From JBLHKS01 sp047620505 (GTDB lineage: Bacteria; Verrucomicrobiota; Verrucomicrobiia; Verrucomicrobiales; DEV007): 52,014 bases of DNA. The stretch spans positions 1 through 52,014 of the forward strand of contig JBLHKS010000025.1 of the NCBI GenBank assembly GCA_047620505.1, given 5' to 3'. The notes below the pieces were generated by a model that was not told the origin of the DNA, ran no database searches, and was given only the letters and a program-made list of their open reading frames with translations. Positions 7,880 through 16,483 of the stretch are shown here, one piece after another (the first letter of the stretch is position 1; each line of letters begins with the position of its first letter). A program made the position numbers and the translations under genes.

Positions 7880-8503
7880 ATGAACCGGCCAAGAACCAGC
7901 ATCTACGTTGACGGTTTTAACCTCTTTTATGGGGCCTGCAAACGAAGTGGTCAGAAGTGGTTGAATCTGAAGTCACTCTTCGAGCGCTTGTTGCCGAAGC
8001 ACGACATCAAGGCAATTCACTATTTTACCGCGCGAGTTAAACCGACTCTGCGGAATCCAAAGTGCTCAGCGAATCAGCAAATATATCTTCGAGCATTGGC
8101 AACCATCCCTGAAATGCACATTTCATTCGGGCACTTTTTGCGTCATACCGTCCGAATGCCATTGGCGGACGGATCTGGGGTTGTTGAAGTAATAAAAACC
8201 GAGGAAAAGGGTTCAGATGTGAATCTCGCATCTCAGCTCATTGTTGATGGATTCAGGCAACAATTCGAACGAGCAGCGGTGTGCTCGAACGATTCCGATC
8301 TTGCAGAACCAGTCCGTGTAGTAACAAAAGAACTTGGAATTCCGGTTGGAGTCATCAATCCACACCCGAAGCAAAGCCAAAAGCTTAAAGGCCTTGCTTC
8401 CTTTCTTAAGCAGATACGACTGGGTGATCTTAAGGCCTGCCAATTTCCCGACGAGATGACGGATCAGCGCGGTTCATTCCAAAAGCCCGAGGAGTGGCGT
8501 TAG
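7880..8503 (+). CDS. NYN domain (LabA/DUF88-like) putative RNase
   Basis: A 207-residue protein of the NYN/PIN-like fold. It has the first acidic motif IYVDGFNLFYGA near residue 10, KGSDVNLASQLIVDG (third acidic block) and VCSNDSDLAEPVRVV (SNDSDL signature) near 130, then GIPVGVINP. NYN domains are metal-dependent RNases; solitary ones often travel in accessory DNA. The DNA is visibly less GC-rich than the neighbours and contains no AGCAGCTGCT copy, consistent with recent acquisition. ATG 7880 is chosen over the GTG at 7832 because the upstream part would overlap the terminator. Confidence 0.85.
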   Translation: MNRPRTSIYVDGFNLFYGACKRSGQKWLNLKSLFERLLPKHDIKAIHYFTARVKPTLRNPKCSANQQIYLRALATIPEMHISFGHFLRHTVRMPLADGSGVVEVIKTEEKGSDVNLASQLIVDGFRQQFERAAVCSNDSDLAEPVRVVTKELGIPVGVINPHPKQSQKLKGLASFLKQIRLGDLKACQFPDEMTDQRGSFQKPEEWR

Positions 8504-8509
8504 AGTGGT

Positions 8510-9739
8510 CTAAATCGTTCCCAGCTCTTCGCCGAACACAAATCGCGCCGCCTGGGCAACGTCTTTGTCGCCGCGGCCTGACAGGTTGCAGATGATGATT
8601 TCGTCTTTGCCCATCGTCGGCGCGACTTTCGTCACGTGAGCGATCGCGTGGCTGGATTCGAGCGCCGGGATGATGCCCTCGATCCGGCTGAGATCCTGGA
8701 AAGCCTGAAGGGCTTCGTCGTCAGTCGCAAACGTGTATTCGGTTCTGCCAACCGCCTGGTAGAACGCGTGCTCGGGCCCAACGGCGGCGTAGTCGAGGCC
8801 AGCGCTAACGGAGTGAGTCAGCTCGATCTGGCCATCGTCGTCAGCGAGCAGCCAGGTTTTTGTGCCCTGCAAAACGCCCAGCTTACCGCCTTGGAAACGC
8901 GCAGCGTGCTCGCCCTTTTTGATTCCGTGGCCGCCGGCTTCGACGCCGATCATTTTAACGGACTCGTCGCTCAGAAACGGGTGGAACAGGCCGATCGCGT
9001 TGCTGCCGCCGCCAACACAGGCGATGAGGAGGTCGGGTAGGCGGTCTTCTTTTTCCAGCAGCTGCTGGCGCGCCTCGAGGCCGATCACGCGGTGAAAATC
9101 GCGCACCATCATCGGAAACGGATGTGGTCCGAGCGCGGAGCCGAGAATGTAATGCGTGTCTCGCGAGCTGCCGACCCAATCGCGCAAAGCTTCGTTCACT
9201 GCTTCCTTGAGCGTCCGCTGACCGGCCGTGACTGCCCTGACTTCCGCTCCGAGAAAACGCATCCGAGCGACGTTGAGCGCCTGACGCGCCATGTCGACTT
9301 CGCCCATGTAAATCACGCAGCTGAAGCCGAATTTCGCAGCGACCGTCGCCGTGGCCACGCCGTGCTGACCAGCGCCGGTTTCCGCGATGATCCGCGTTTT
9401 GCCGAGTCGCTTGGCTAACAGAATCTGGCCGAGCGCGTTGTTGATTTTGTGGGCCCCGGTGTGGAGCAGGTCTTCGCGCTTGAGGTAAATCTTCGCGCCG
9501 CCGAGTTCCTTCGTCAGGCGATCGGCAAAATACAGCGGAGTCGGCCGGCCGCAGTAATCTTTGAGCAGGCCGTCGAGTTCAGCCTCGAAGGCGGGATCGG
9601 CCTTGGCTTTTTTATACTCGTTGGCCAATTCATCGAACGCAAAAACGAGCGTTTCAGGGATAAATTGTCCGCCGTACGTGCCGAAGTGGCCGCGTTCGTC
9701 GGGAAGGGTGTCGGGATCGATTTCGAGTGTCGCAGGCAT
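8510..9739 (-). CDS. trpB: Tryptophan synthase beta chain
   Basis: A 409-residue PLP enzyme that condenses indole and serine to tryptophan, normally with TrpA. The family start GHFGTYGGQFIPETL is at about residue 17, the PLP-binding lysine in HTGAHKINNALGQ is Lys98, AETGAGQHGVATA follows, and the phosphate-binding GGGSNAIG is near 230. ATG at 9739 gives the usual start region; a further ATG at 9769 would add ten unlikely residues. No other trp gene is nearby. It ends 6 bases from the convergent NYN gene. A palindrome copy at 9057-9066 encodes QQLL. Confidence 0.97.
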   Translation of the reverse strand: MPATLEIDPDTLPDERGHFGTYGGQFIPETLVFAFDELANEYKKAKADPAFEAELDGLLKDYCGRPTPLYFADRLTKELGGAKIYLKREDLLHTGAHKINNALGQILLAKRLGKTRIIAETGAGQHGVATATVAAKFGFSCVIYMGEVDMARQALNVARMRFLGAEVRAVTAGQRTLKEAVNEALRDWVGSSRDTHYILGSALGPHPFPMMVRDFHRVIGLEARQQLLEKEDRLPDLLIACVGGGSNAIGLFHPFLSDESVKMIGVEAGGHGIKKGEHAARFQGGKLGVLQGTKTWLLADDDGQIELTHSVSAGLDYAAVGPEHAFYQAVGRTEYTFATDDEALQAFQDLSRIEGIIPALESSHAIAHVTKVAPTMGKDEIIICNLSGRGDKDVAQAARFVFGEELGTI

Positions 9740-9772
9740 GCTGAAAAATTTCGCCCCAACGCATAGCACGGA

Positions 9773-10948
9773 TCACGAATCGACGCGAGCGCGCGCGGCT
9801 CGATCCTTCTCGACTTCGGCGACTTTTTTGGGGTCAACCTCCTGGGATTTCGCCTCGTATTCTTCGGCAGCGCTGGCGGTGAGCGTTTCCAGTTCGGCGA
9901 CGGCTTTTGAATCCGGCTTGAACAACGGTTCGGTGCCTGGTGGAAGCTCGATCGTCTGGCTCAAGGCGGCGCAGATGATCGCAGTCGCCCAGGAATTGAA
10001 GACCTCGTTTTCGACCTCCGCTCCGTCGTCGAAAATCCGTCCACCCTCGACCTAACGCCCGTCCTCAGCCTGTTTGCTCAGCAGCAGCTGCTGGGTCTCC
10101 GCGACTAACGGATCGGAGGTATCGAGTCCGATGCTGGTCAGCCCGAACAGGACCGTTCCGGTGACTAACAGATGCCCTTGTTCGGCTTCCGTCGTGATTC
10201 CCCAGAGGCCGTCTTCACGCTGCCGATCGCGCAGTTCGGCCAGCAACTCGTCGACGCGTTTTTGGTTTCCGCGAGCGTGCTCGTAGATCAGCCAAGCGGG
10301 GATATCTTCGGTTTCCTCAGGCGTGATCGGGTCGGATTTGCGGATCCAGGCTTCGGTCCGCGCGGCGCGTTCGGTGAATTCTTTTTTGGCCTCTTTGCTC
10401 AGCTCGAAGTGGTCTGAATCGAGAAACGACTCGAGCCCAAGCGCGATCCAAGGGATGTAATCGCGTCCAACTTTCGTATCCCAGCCGCCATCGCCGTATT
10501 GCCATTCGTTTCCAGCGATCTGCATCAGCTTAACGAGATTGTCCGTCCGCGCCGAGTTCGAATCCGCTTCGTGATCGCGAAAAAGCAGCGTCAGCGGCGC
10601 GCCGAGCATCCCGCCGCCGTCCTTGCGGCCGTCCTTACGATTATTGACGAGGCCCCCAACGAGAACCCAGCGATCGGTCCAGAAATCGAGATCTGCTTGA
10701 TCGATCGAGAAGCCCTGCCGCTTGGCGATGTTGTGCGAAAACAGCAGCTGAGGAGCGTGATGGCAGGAAACGCAATTCTTGGTTTTCCACCAGTTCATCG
10801 CCGATTGCTCGACGTAAAAGAGGCCCTTTTCGACGGCGAGCTGGACGTTATCCCTGGTCGGATCGGCAGCGATCAGCGGCCCGACTTTGCAGAAAAGGGT
10901 CAGCAGGCTGATTGAGATCCATCGTTTCATCGCGCTCGGGTTTTTCAT
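9773..10948 (-). pseudogene. Secreted cyclase/prenyltransferase-repeat protein with CxxCH motif, interrupted by in-frame TAG
   Basis: Reading through one stop gives 391 residues. It has a signal peptide (ISLLTLFCKVGPLIAA), a NCVSCHHAP motif that could bind haem c, and alpha-alpha repeats like those of squalene-hopene cyclases (DGGWDTKVG, QREDGLWG). The stop TAG at 10052-10054 falls directly after QAEDGR, where a QW motif (QxxDGxW) demands Trp, so TGG became TAG. The frame resumes with VEGGRIFDDGAEVENEVFNS and continues to 9773. Homologues of this type are common secreted proteins of unknown role in Planctomycetes/Verrucomicrobia. ATG 10930 is an alternative start. Without read-through the product would be 298 residues. 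Confidence 0.75.
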
Positions 10949-10999
10949 TACATGAGACTTAACGAAGGCCTGTTACAGCGAGCGCGATTGCGCCGGTCC

Positions 11000-11860
11000 T
11001 CAATCCGAAGCCGTGATCCCGAGCAACTCCAGCATCTCTTCCGGGCGAGCGTAAATCGTTTTCACGTAGGAAACCGGCTTGGATGGATGCGCCCCGATTT
11101 CGATTCTGTCCGGCTTGCTGAGAAACCGCCGAAGTGCATCGCCCAACGCGACGTTGTAACCGACGTCCGCCCCACCAAACGTCGTTGCAAAAGCATTCGC
11201 GCGATCGTCGATCCAGGCCTCCGGCTCCAAACCGGCTGCTCGCGCTTGCTGAGTGATGTAGCGATCGGCAATTCCGCCGTTCTCGAACTCCAGGTCTGCC
11301 GAGTCGAGACTGAGCTGGAGGATGTCAGTCGCGACGACCTCTTCGGCAAAATTGACTCGGTAAATATCGAAATTCGTGATCTGAAGAGCGAGTTTTAGTT
11401 TGCCGATGTCCGGAGCGCTCAACTCAAGATTCCTGATAAGCAGTTCCCGGCTTTTGTAGCGAAAACTCATCTCAATATCGAAGGGCACGTCGTCAATGCC
11501 AAGCGCTTCCAACTGCTCAGCAATCATCGGGTAGCCGCCGAGAAAATTCAGCCGCAGGCCTTCCCCTTTGAAGTGGACTACCTGAGGAAAATTATTATCG
11601 AGATCGATCAGGACCACTCGATCCATCCGGACAGAATAGAGACTGTCTTTGACCTTAAGCTCGACGCCATGGAGGGAGGTTTCCTTGGTATAGAGGCTGT
11701 ACTTGACGTCATCCCACTTCAGACTAAAACCGTCAGGCATATCCTGAAGTATCTTGCCGACCTCCTCTCTGACACCGCGGTTCTTGACCTTGTGTGTGAT
11801 CAGGTAGGCCGCGCCCGCAAGGCCGAGCAGAAGAATGAGGGAAAAAATCGACCTGAACAT
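11000..11860 (-). CDS. Membrane-anchored protein of unknown function (AsmA-like look)
   Basis: I do not recognise a family. The 286-residue product has one N-terminal membrane segment (FSLILLLGLAGAAYLI), then a soluble part rich in alternating polar/hydrophobic strands (VELKVKDSLYSVRMDRVVLI, LELSAPDIGKLKLALQITNF). Such a pattern resembles AsmA/YdgA-like periplasmic proteins, but this is only an impression. The last third (ADRYITQQARAAGLEPEAWI) looks helical. It is divergent from the DUF1802 gene and has no obvious operon partner. Confidence 0.7.
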   Translation of the reverse strand: MFRSIFSLILLLGLAGAAYLITHKVKNRGVREEVGKILQDMPDGFSLKWDDVKYSLYTKETSLHGVELKVKDSLYSVRMDRVVLIDLDNNFPQVVHFKGEGLRLNFLGGYPMIAEQLEALGIDDVPFDIEMSFRYKSRELLIRNLELSAPDIGKLKLALQITNFDIYRVNFAEEVVATDILQLSLDSADLEFENGGIADRYITQQARAAGLEPEAWIDDRANAFATTFGGADVGYNVALGDALRRFLSKPDRIEIGAHPSKPVSYVKTIYARPEEMLELLGITASD

Positions 11861-11952
11861 TGCCGTGACAGTGCCTCAAACTCGCTCCTTGCTCAAGCCA
11901 AACGGATGACGGGTTCGATTTTCTTGCGAGCGTAACTTAGAGATCAAAAAAA

Positions 11953-12522
11953 ATGAGCGTTTTCGGATTCAAAGAATGGAAACTCGTGTGCGACGCGATG
12001 GAGCGCGGCGAGCAGTCGATCATCCTGCGTAAGGGCGGGATTTCTGAGGGAAAACACGGCTTTCAGTGGCTGCATCGGGAGTTTTTCCTGTTCCCGGGAT
12101 ATTTTCACGAGCAGTCCGAACGGCTCCGGCTTAGCTGGGATGCGGCGACCGAGCAGCCGACGAAAGAGCGGGACGAGGTCGCTGTTTCGCTGTTCGCGGA
12201 GATCGTAAAGACTTGGGAAATCAGCGATCTGGACCAGGCGCGGGCTTTGAGCGATCTGCACGTTTGGAAAGACGAGGTGATCGAGGAGCGTTTCGGCTAC
12301 GGCGAAAACGATGGGCTGAGCCTGGCCCTGGTTCGCTTGAGTCGCTTGCCGGCACCGTGGGTTCTGGCGAATCGCAAAGGTTTTGGCGGCTGCCGATCCT
12401 GGCTTGGTTTGCCGGAAAATGAGGGCTTGGCCGAGAACTGGCGCGAGCAGCTGCTGGCGGTCGATCCGATCGAATCGGTGGAGACGGTCGAGGGTAAAAT
12501 CGAGTCGGCGCTCGGAGGTTAA
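11953..12522 (+). CDS. DUF1802 family protein
   Basis: A 189-residue protein matching DUF1802 in layout. It starts FGFKEWKLVCDAMERGEQSIILRKGGI, followed by the FLFPGYFHEQ block and later DLHVWKDEVIEERFGY. The family is of unknown function and is found in cyanobacteria, Firmicutes, Verrucomicrobia and others. It converges with purU, overlapping its 3' end by 4 bases. A palindrome copy at 12446-12455 encodes Q-L-L. Confidence 0.82.
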   Translation: MSVFGFKEWKLVCDAMERGEQSIILRKGGISEGKHGFQWLHREFFLFPGYFHEQSERLRLSWDAATEQPTKERDEVAVSLFAEIVKTWEISDLDQARALSDLHVWKDEVIEERFGYGENDGLSLALVRLSRLPAPWVLANRKGFGGCRSWLGLPENEGLAENWREQLLAVDPIESVETVEGKIESALGG

Positions 12523-13379
12523 AAAACGACCGTCCGATTGTCGTAGCTCAAAATCCGCCGCCTGACGTGTTGCCAGACGGCGCGGGCGAGGACGATTTTC
12601 TCCAGATCGCGACCGCGCCGAATGAAATCCTGGACCGAATCCTTGTGCGAAATCTGAATCACGTCCTGGGCGATGATCGGCCCTTGGTCGAGCTCCGCCG
12701 TTACGTAGTGACTCGTCGCACCGATGATTTTCACGCCGCGTTCGTAGGCCTGGTGATACGGCTTAGCACCGACAAACGCCGGTAGGAACGAGTGATGAAT
12801 GTTGATGACCGGCTTGCCGAATTCATCGAGAAAATCGTCGCTCAAAATCTGCATGTAGCGGGCGAGAACCACCGTGTCGATCGCATGATTCGCCAGCAGC
12901 TGCTGGATCGCGCCCTCCTGCTTCGCCTTCGTCGCTTTCGTGATCGGCAGGTGATGAAACTCGACTCCAAAATTCTCGGCATCCGTTTTCAGCGCCTCGT
13001 GATTGCTGATGATCAAAGGAATCTCGACGTCCAACTCGCCGCTGCGATGCCTGACCAACAAGTCGTACATGCAGTGGCTTTCCTTCGTCACGAAAAGCGC
13101 CAGACGCGGCCTGACATCCGTAAAATCCAGATCAAACTGGCTGCACTCGAACGGCCTGACCAAATCCCCCACCGCGCTCGCGACGCCGTCCCGCGGAATC
13201 AAAAATCCGTCCAGCTGCCACTCGATCCGAGCGAAAAACACATCCGCCTCGACGTCAACGTGCTGATCGAGATGGACGATGTTGCCACGATTGCGGAAAA
13301 TGAAATTCGAGACGTCTGCGATGATCCCGGATCTGTCCGGGCAACACATCCTGAGAATCGCGGTGGCGCCCTCGCTCAC
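12519..13379 (-). CDS. purU: Formyltetrahydrofolate deformylase
   Basis: A 286-residue enzyme hydrolysing 10-formyl-THF to formate and THF, balancing one-carbon pools for purine synthesis. An N-terminal ACT domain (ILRMCCPDRSGIIADVSNFI) is followed by the formyl-transferase catalytic domain, with LARYMQILS, the INIHHSFLPAF motif holding the catalytic histidine, and GATSHYVTAELDQGPIIAQD with the catalytic Asp. Length is normal. Its ATG overlaps the stop of the upstream pilT-like gene (ATGA type), so the two are coupled. A palindrome copy at 12895-12904 encodes QQLL. Confidence 0.96.
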   Translation of the reverse strand: MSEGATAILRMCCPDRSGIIADVSNFIFRNRGNIVHLDQHVDVEADVFFARIEWQLDGFLIPRDGVASAVGDLVRPFECSQFDLDFTDVRPRLALFVTKESHCMYDLLVRHRSGELDVEIPLIISNHEALKTDAENFGVEFHHLPITKATKAKQEGAIQQLLANHAIDTVVLARYMQILSDDFLDEFGKPVINIHHSFLPAFVGAKPYHQAYERGVKIIGATSHYVTAELDQGPIIAQDVIQISHKDSVQDFIRRGRDLEKIVLARAVWQHVRRRILSYDNRTVVF

Positions 13380-14476
13380 GCCGCTTCTTTTCCGCCTGAG
13401 TTAGCCAGGCTCGCCTGCTCAGGCGGCAGAAATCCAGCGAAACGGCTCTTGTCGATCGCCTTCATGTAAGCCTCGAGCGGGCTCACCATGTCGGCCATCA
13501 ACTTCTCCATAATCGCGTCGTCCATGAACTGCATCCCCATGCTTTTGCCACCGGTGATGATGTCGTAGAGCTTCTGCGTCGCGCCTTCACGGATGACCGC
13601 GCCGACCGCCGCTGTCGAAATCAGAATCTCGTTTACCGCGCACCGACCGGAAATGTCGTGGCGCTTCATCAGCAGCTGCGCGACCACGCCGCGGAGCGAG
13701 GCCGAAAGCATCGTCCGAACCTGCGATTGCTGGTTGGCAGGGAAGGCGTCAATAATCCGGTCGACCGTCTTGCGCGCGTTGTTCGTGTGCAACGTGCCGA
13801 AGACGAGCAATCCCGTTTCCGCCGCCGTCAGCGCTAACGAAATCGTCTCCAGGTCGCGCATCTCACCAACGAGAACGATGTCCGCGTCCTCGCGCAAAGA
13901 AGCGCGGAGGCCGTCCGCAAATGACGGCGTTTGAATGCCGACTTCGCGCTGAGTGATGATGCTCTTCTTATTTTTGTGCACAAATTCGATCGGCTCCTCA
14001 ACCGTGATGATGTGCCGAGCAAAGTTGGAATTGATGTAGTCGAGCAACGCCGCCAGCGTCGTCGATTTGCCCGAGCCGGTCGGCCCGGTGACGAGCACGA
14101 GCCCGCTCTGCATTTCACCGAATCGCTGAATCACAGTCGGGACGTTCAGCTGCTCCAGCGAAGCGATTTTCGTCGGGATCAAACGGAAAACAGCCGCGAG
14201 ACCGTTCTGCTGCTTCAAGAAATTGCACCGGAAACGAGATTCCTCATCCATCTCGTAAGCGAAGTCGAGATCGCCGGTTTCGAGGAACCGAGCGAACGGC
14301 TCCGGATCGCAGATCTCGCTAAGCATGTGCTTGATCACGTCGTGCGTCAGCGGCTGATCCGCGATGGGGCGAACTGAGCCGTGAATCCGGACTTTAGGCG
14401 GTTGGCCTTCAGAAAGGTGAAGGTCGGAACCGCCACCTTCGACGAGAACCTGGAAATATTGATCGATGACTGCCAT
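13376..14476 (-). CDS. pilT: Type IV pilus retraction ATPase PilT/PilU-like
   Basis: A 366-residue hexameric secretion ATPase that powers pilus retraction. It has the N-terminal PAS-like domain (GGSDLHLSEGQPPKVRIHG), Walker A GPTGSGKSTT, the Asp box (EDADIVLVGEMRDLETI) with Walker B, and the His box GTLHTNNARKTVDRIID. The C-terminus (IMEKLMADMVSPLEAYMKAI) fits the family. A second PilT-like gene is 30 bases upstream on the same strand. Only a near match to the palindrome (AGCAGCTGCG) is present at 13671-13680. Confidence 0.93.
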   Translation of the reverse strand: MAVIDQYFQVLVEGGGSDLHLSEGQPPKVRIHGSVRPIADQPLTHDVIKHMLSEICDPEPFARFLETGDLDFAYEMDEESRFRCNFLKQQNGLAAVFRLIPTKIASLEQLNVPTVIQRFGEMQSGLVLVTGPTGSGKSTTLAALLDYINSNFARHIITVEEPIEFVHKNKKSIITQREVGIQTPSFADGLRASLREDADIVLVGEMRDLETISLALTAAETGLLVFGTLHTNNARKTVDRIIDAFPANQQSQVRTMLSASLRGVVAQLLMKRHDISGRCAVNEILISTAAVGAVIREGATQKLYDIITGGKSMGMQFMDDAIMEKLMADMVSPLEAYMKAIDKSRFAGFLPPEQASLANSGGKEAA

Positions 14477-14506
14477 AACTGGGGAAATTGAGTTCTTGAA
14501 GTGGGA

Positions 14507-15676
14507 TTATGCGGTTTCCGTCGTGGTTTCGGTATCGAACGCGGATCCTCCCGCGATTCCAACATCACCGTCGAGGCCGAAATGCTCTCGCATCACTTTC
14601 TGGTCCGCGGCCCGGCGAATACACTCCTCCTGAGTGATCTCGCCAGCGTCTCCGAGTTCGCGCAGCGCATCGTCCATCAGAACCATCCCAACGCTCTTAC
14701 CCGTCTGCATGATGCCTGGAAGCATGAACGTTTTTCCATCGCGGATACAGCCGGCAACCGCCGGATTGTTCACGAGCAACTCGAGCGCCAGCGCCCGGCC
14801 ATCACCGTTCGCTTTGGGAATCAGCTGCTGGCTGATCACCCCGCGCAACGACTCGCTCACCATCTGGCGAATCTGATCCCGCTGATCAGTTGGAAACACG
14901 TCCAGAACCCGGTCCAGCGTCCGCGCCGCGCTGCCCGTGTGGAGCGTCCCGAGCACCAAGTGGCCCGTTTCCGCCGCGGTGATCGCCAACTGAATCGTCT
15001 CCAGGTCGCGCATCTCCCCGACCATAATGATATCCGGATCCTCACGAAGCGAAGCCCGCAACGCCTTCGCAAACGACGCCGTGTGGAGGTGCACCTCGCG
15101 CTGATTCACGTGGCAGCTCTCCGAATTGATGATGAACTCGATCGGGTCTTCCAGGGTGATGATGTGATCTTCCCGATCGCGATTGATCTCGTTCACCAAC
15201 GCCGCCAGCGTCGTCGACTTTCCGCTCGAAATCGCCCCCGTCACCAGCACCAGGCCGTTCGCGTACTGGAGAAGCGGCTTGATCGTCTTCGGCAGCCCCA
15301 GTTCGTCCATCGACTTCAACTTCGTGCTGATGATCCGGAACGTCATGTCCCACCCGACCCGCTGCTTCACGACAGAAGCGCGAAATCGGCCCATGACCTG
15401 CTCGCCGTCGATCTCCATCGGAGCCGCGTAAGCAAAGTCGACGTCACCGCGTTCTTCGAGGCGCTTCATCTCGCGTTCTGCGAGGAAACCGCGCGCAAGA
15501 GCTTCGCAATTCTCAGCCGAAAGCGGCTCCGCGTTTTCCCAGATCGGCTGAAGACTACCGAACCGCCGCCAGTACGGCTGACAAGTCGAAGCCAAGTGAA
15601 TGTCCGAACAATCGTAATCGATTCCGAACTTCAGGTAGTCGTTAACGTGGGGGAGAGGGGCAACCGTGTCTGACAT
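14507..15676 (-). CDS. Second PilT/PilU-like ATPase
   Basis: A 389-residue paralogue of the downstream pilT. It carries CSDIHLAS, a divergent Walker A (GAISSGKSTT, still fitting GxxxxGKS), EDPDIIMVGEMRDLETIQLA and GTLHTGSAARTLDRVLDVFP. A downstream pair of such ATPases fits the PilT/PilU arrangement. The C-terminus has an extra Gly/Thr-rich tail. ATG 15676 (MSDTVAPLPHVNDY) is chosen; the frame is open to 15820, but the extra 48 residues look unlike protein of this family. Confidence 0.9.
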   Translation of the reverse strand: MSDTVAPLPHVNDYLKFGIDYDCSDIHLASTCQPYWRRFGSLQPIWENAEPLSAENCEALARGFLAEREMKRLEERGDVDFAYAAPMEIDGEQVMGRFRASVVKQRVGWDMTFRIISTKLKSMDELGLPKTIKPLLQYANGLVLVTGAISSGKSTTLAALVNEINRDREDHIITLEDPIEFIINSESCHVNQREVHLHTASFAKALRASLREDPDIIMVGEMRDLETIQLAITAAETGHLVLGTLHTGSAARTLDRVLDVFPTDQRDQIRQMVSESLRGVISQQLIPKANGDGRALALELLVNNPAVAGCIRDGKTFMLPGIMQTGKSVGMVLMDDALRELGDAGEITQEECIRRAADQKVMREHFGLDGDVGIAGGSAFDTETTTETA

Positions 15677-15794
15677 GGATGGGCTTTTGGAAAGGGATTT
15701 TGAGCTGGGCTGCAAGTGCCCCGCCGCATCAAAGCAAAGTCTCAGGAATTGTGCAACGCTCCAATGAGCGATTTTCTTAAAGTCGGTCCCGATC

Positions 15795-15804
15795 AGCAGC
15801 TGCT
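15795..15804. repeat. Intergenic AGCAGCTGCT palindrome
   Basis: A full 12-bp copy (CAGCAGCTGCTG at 15794-15805) lies about 120 bases upstream of the second PilT-like start, probably outside coding sequence. It is one of two copies between genes, showing that the motif is not just a codon-use effect. Confidence 0.85.
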
Positions 15805-15868
15805 GGCACCGGCGTCCCAACTTCGTGGTCGATTGGTCGCCACGCGAAAGTTCAGGTTTGGTTGACCA

Positions 15869-16288
15869 CTACGCCCGCTCGATCAACCACCGCCGCATCA
15901 GCGGAATCTTCATCTCCAGTTTCTCGTCGCCGTTGATCTCGTTCACGATGAGGTGACGCTTCAGCACTTTGCGCAATTCGTCGTCATCCGGCGCCGGCAG
16001 CTGCTCGTTTCGGCGGAAACCCTTCAAATACTCCCAGGCATCCGGAAACTTCGGCGATCGCTCCCGCAGAATCTGCGAAAACACCGCCTCGGCCGACACC
16101 AGCGTCTTCGCCAGCGCATCTTCGAGGATCTTCCCGTCGACGCGCTTCGCCTGACGGTCATTGCAGAACCGGACTGCGTTCGCCGCCACCGCCTGTACGA
16201 AAAAACACCAACCGCCGGTCTCGGCGTGAATCCGTTCGATCGGTTCTTTCGAGATAGGTCGAATCCTGGCCCGCTTCAGTACAAATAA
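15869..16288 (-). pseudogene. C-terminal remnant of a STAND/AAA-type ATPase
   Basis: A 139-codon open frame without a credible start: a TGA stands immediately upstream at 16289-16291. The sequence PISKEPIERIHAETGGWCFF followed by VQAVAANAV is the helical region that follows the ATPase core in STAND-type proteins. The end, KIPLMRRWLIERA, is the usual winged-helix terminus (compare PLFRRWL). The nucleotide-binding part is gone. STAND proteins often act in defence or signalling; here only the tail survives, at the edge of the disturbed stretch holding the MFS gene. Confidence 0.6.
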
Positions 16289-16291
16289 TCA

Positions 16292-16483
16292 CGTACTTTG
16301 TACCTTGCGTAGCCACGCAGGGAATAAAACGCGACCCCGGCGGAGGTTCGGTGCCCCCTGAGATCGACTGCGTAAAGACCGCTTGGCCGCCGCTCACGTT
16401 CACCGTCGGGACTTGGATCGTCCTGGCGATGTCGTGCTCGATCGTCAGCGTCACGGATGTGTATCGATTCGCTAGTAAGACCT
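16292..16483. other. Short gap, no recognised gene
   Basis: About 190 bases between the STAND remnant and the MFS stop. On the minus strand one frame reads protein-like (VTLTIEHDIARTIQVPTVNV, then SGGTEPPPGSRF) without a start or stop of its own. It may be another gene fragment; I cannot name it. Confidence 0.35.

Noticed and set aside
15677..15820. Extended N-terminus for the second PilT-like ATPase
   Set aside because: The additional 48 residues do not fit the family and the frame has no better ribosome site; treated as upstream DNA.
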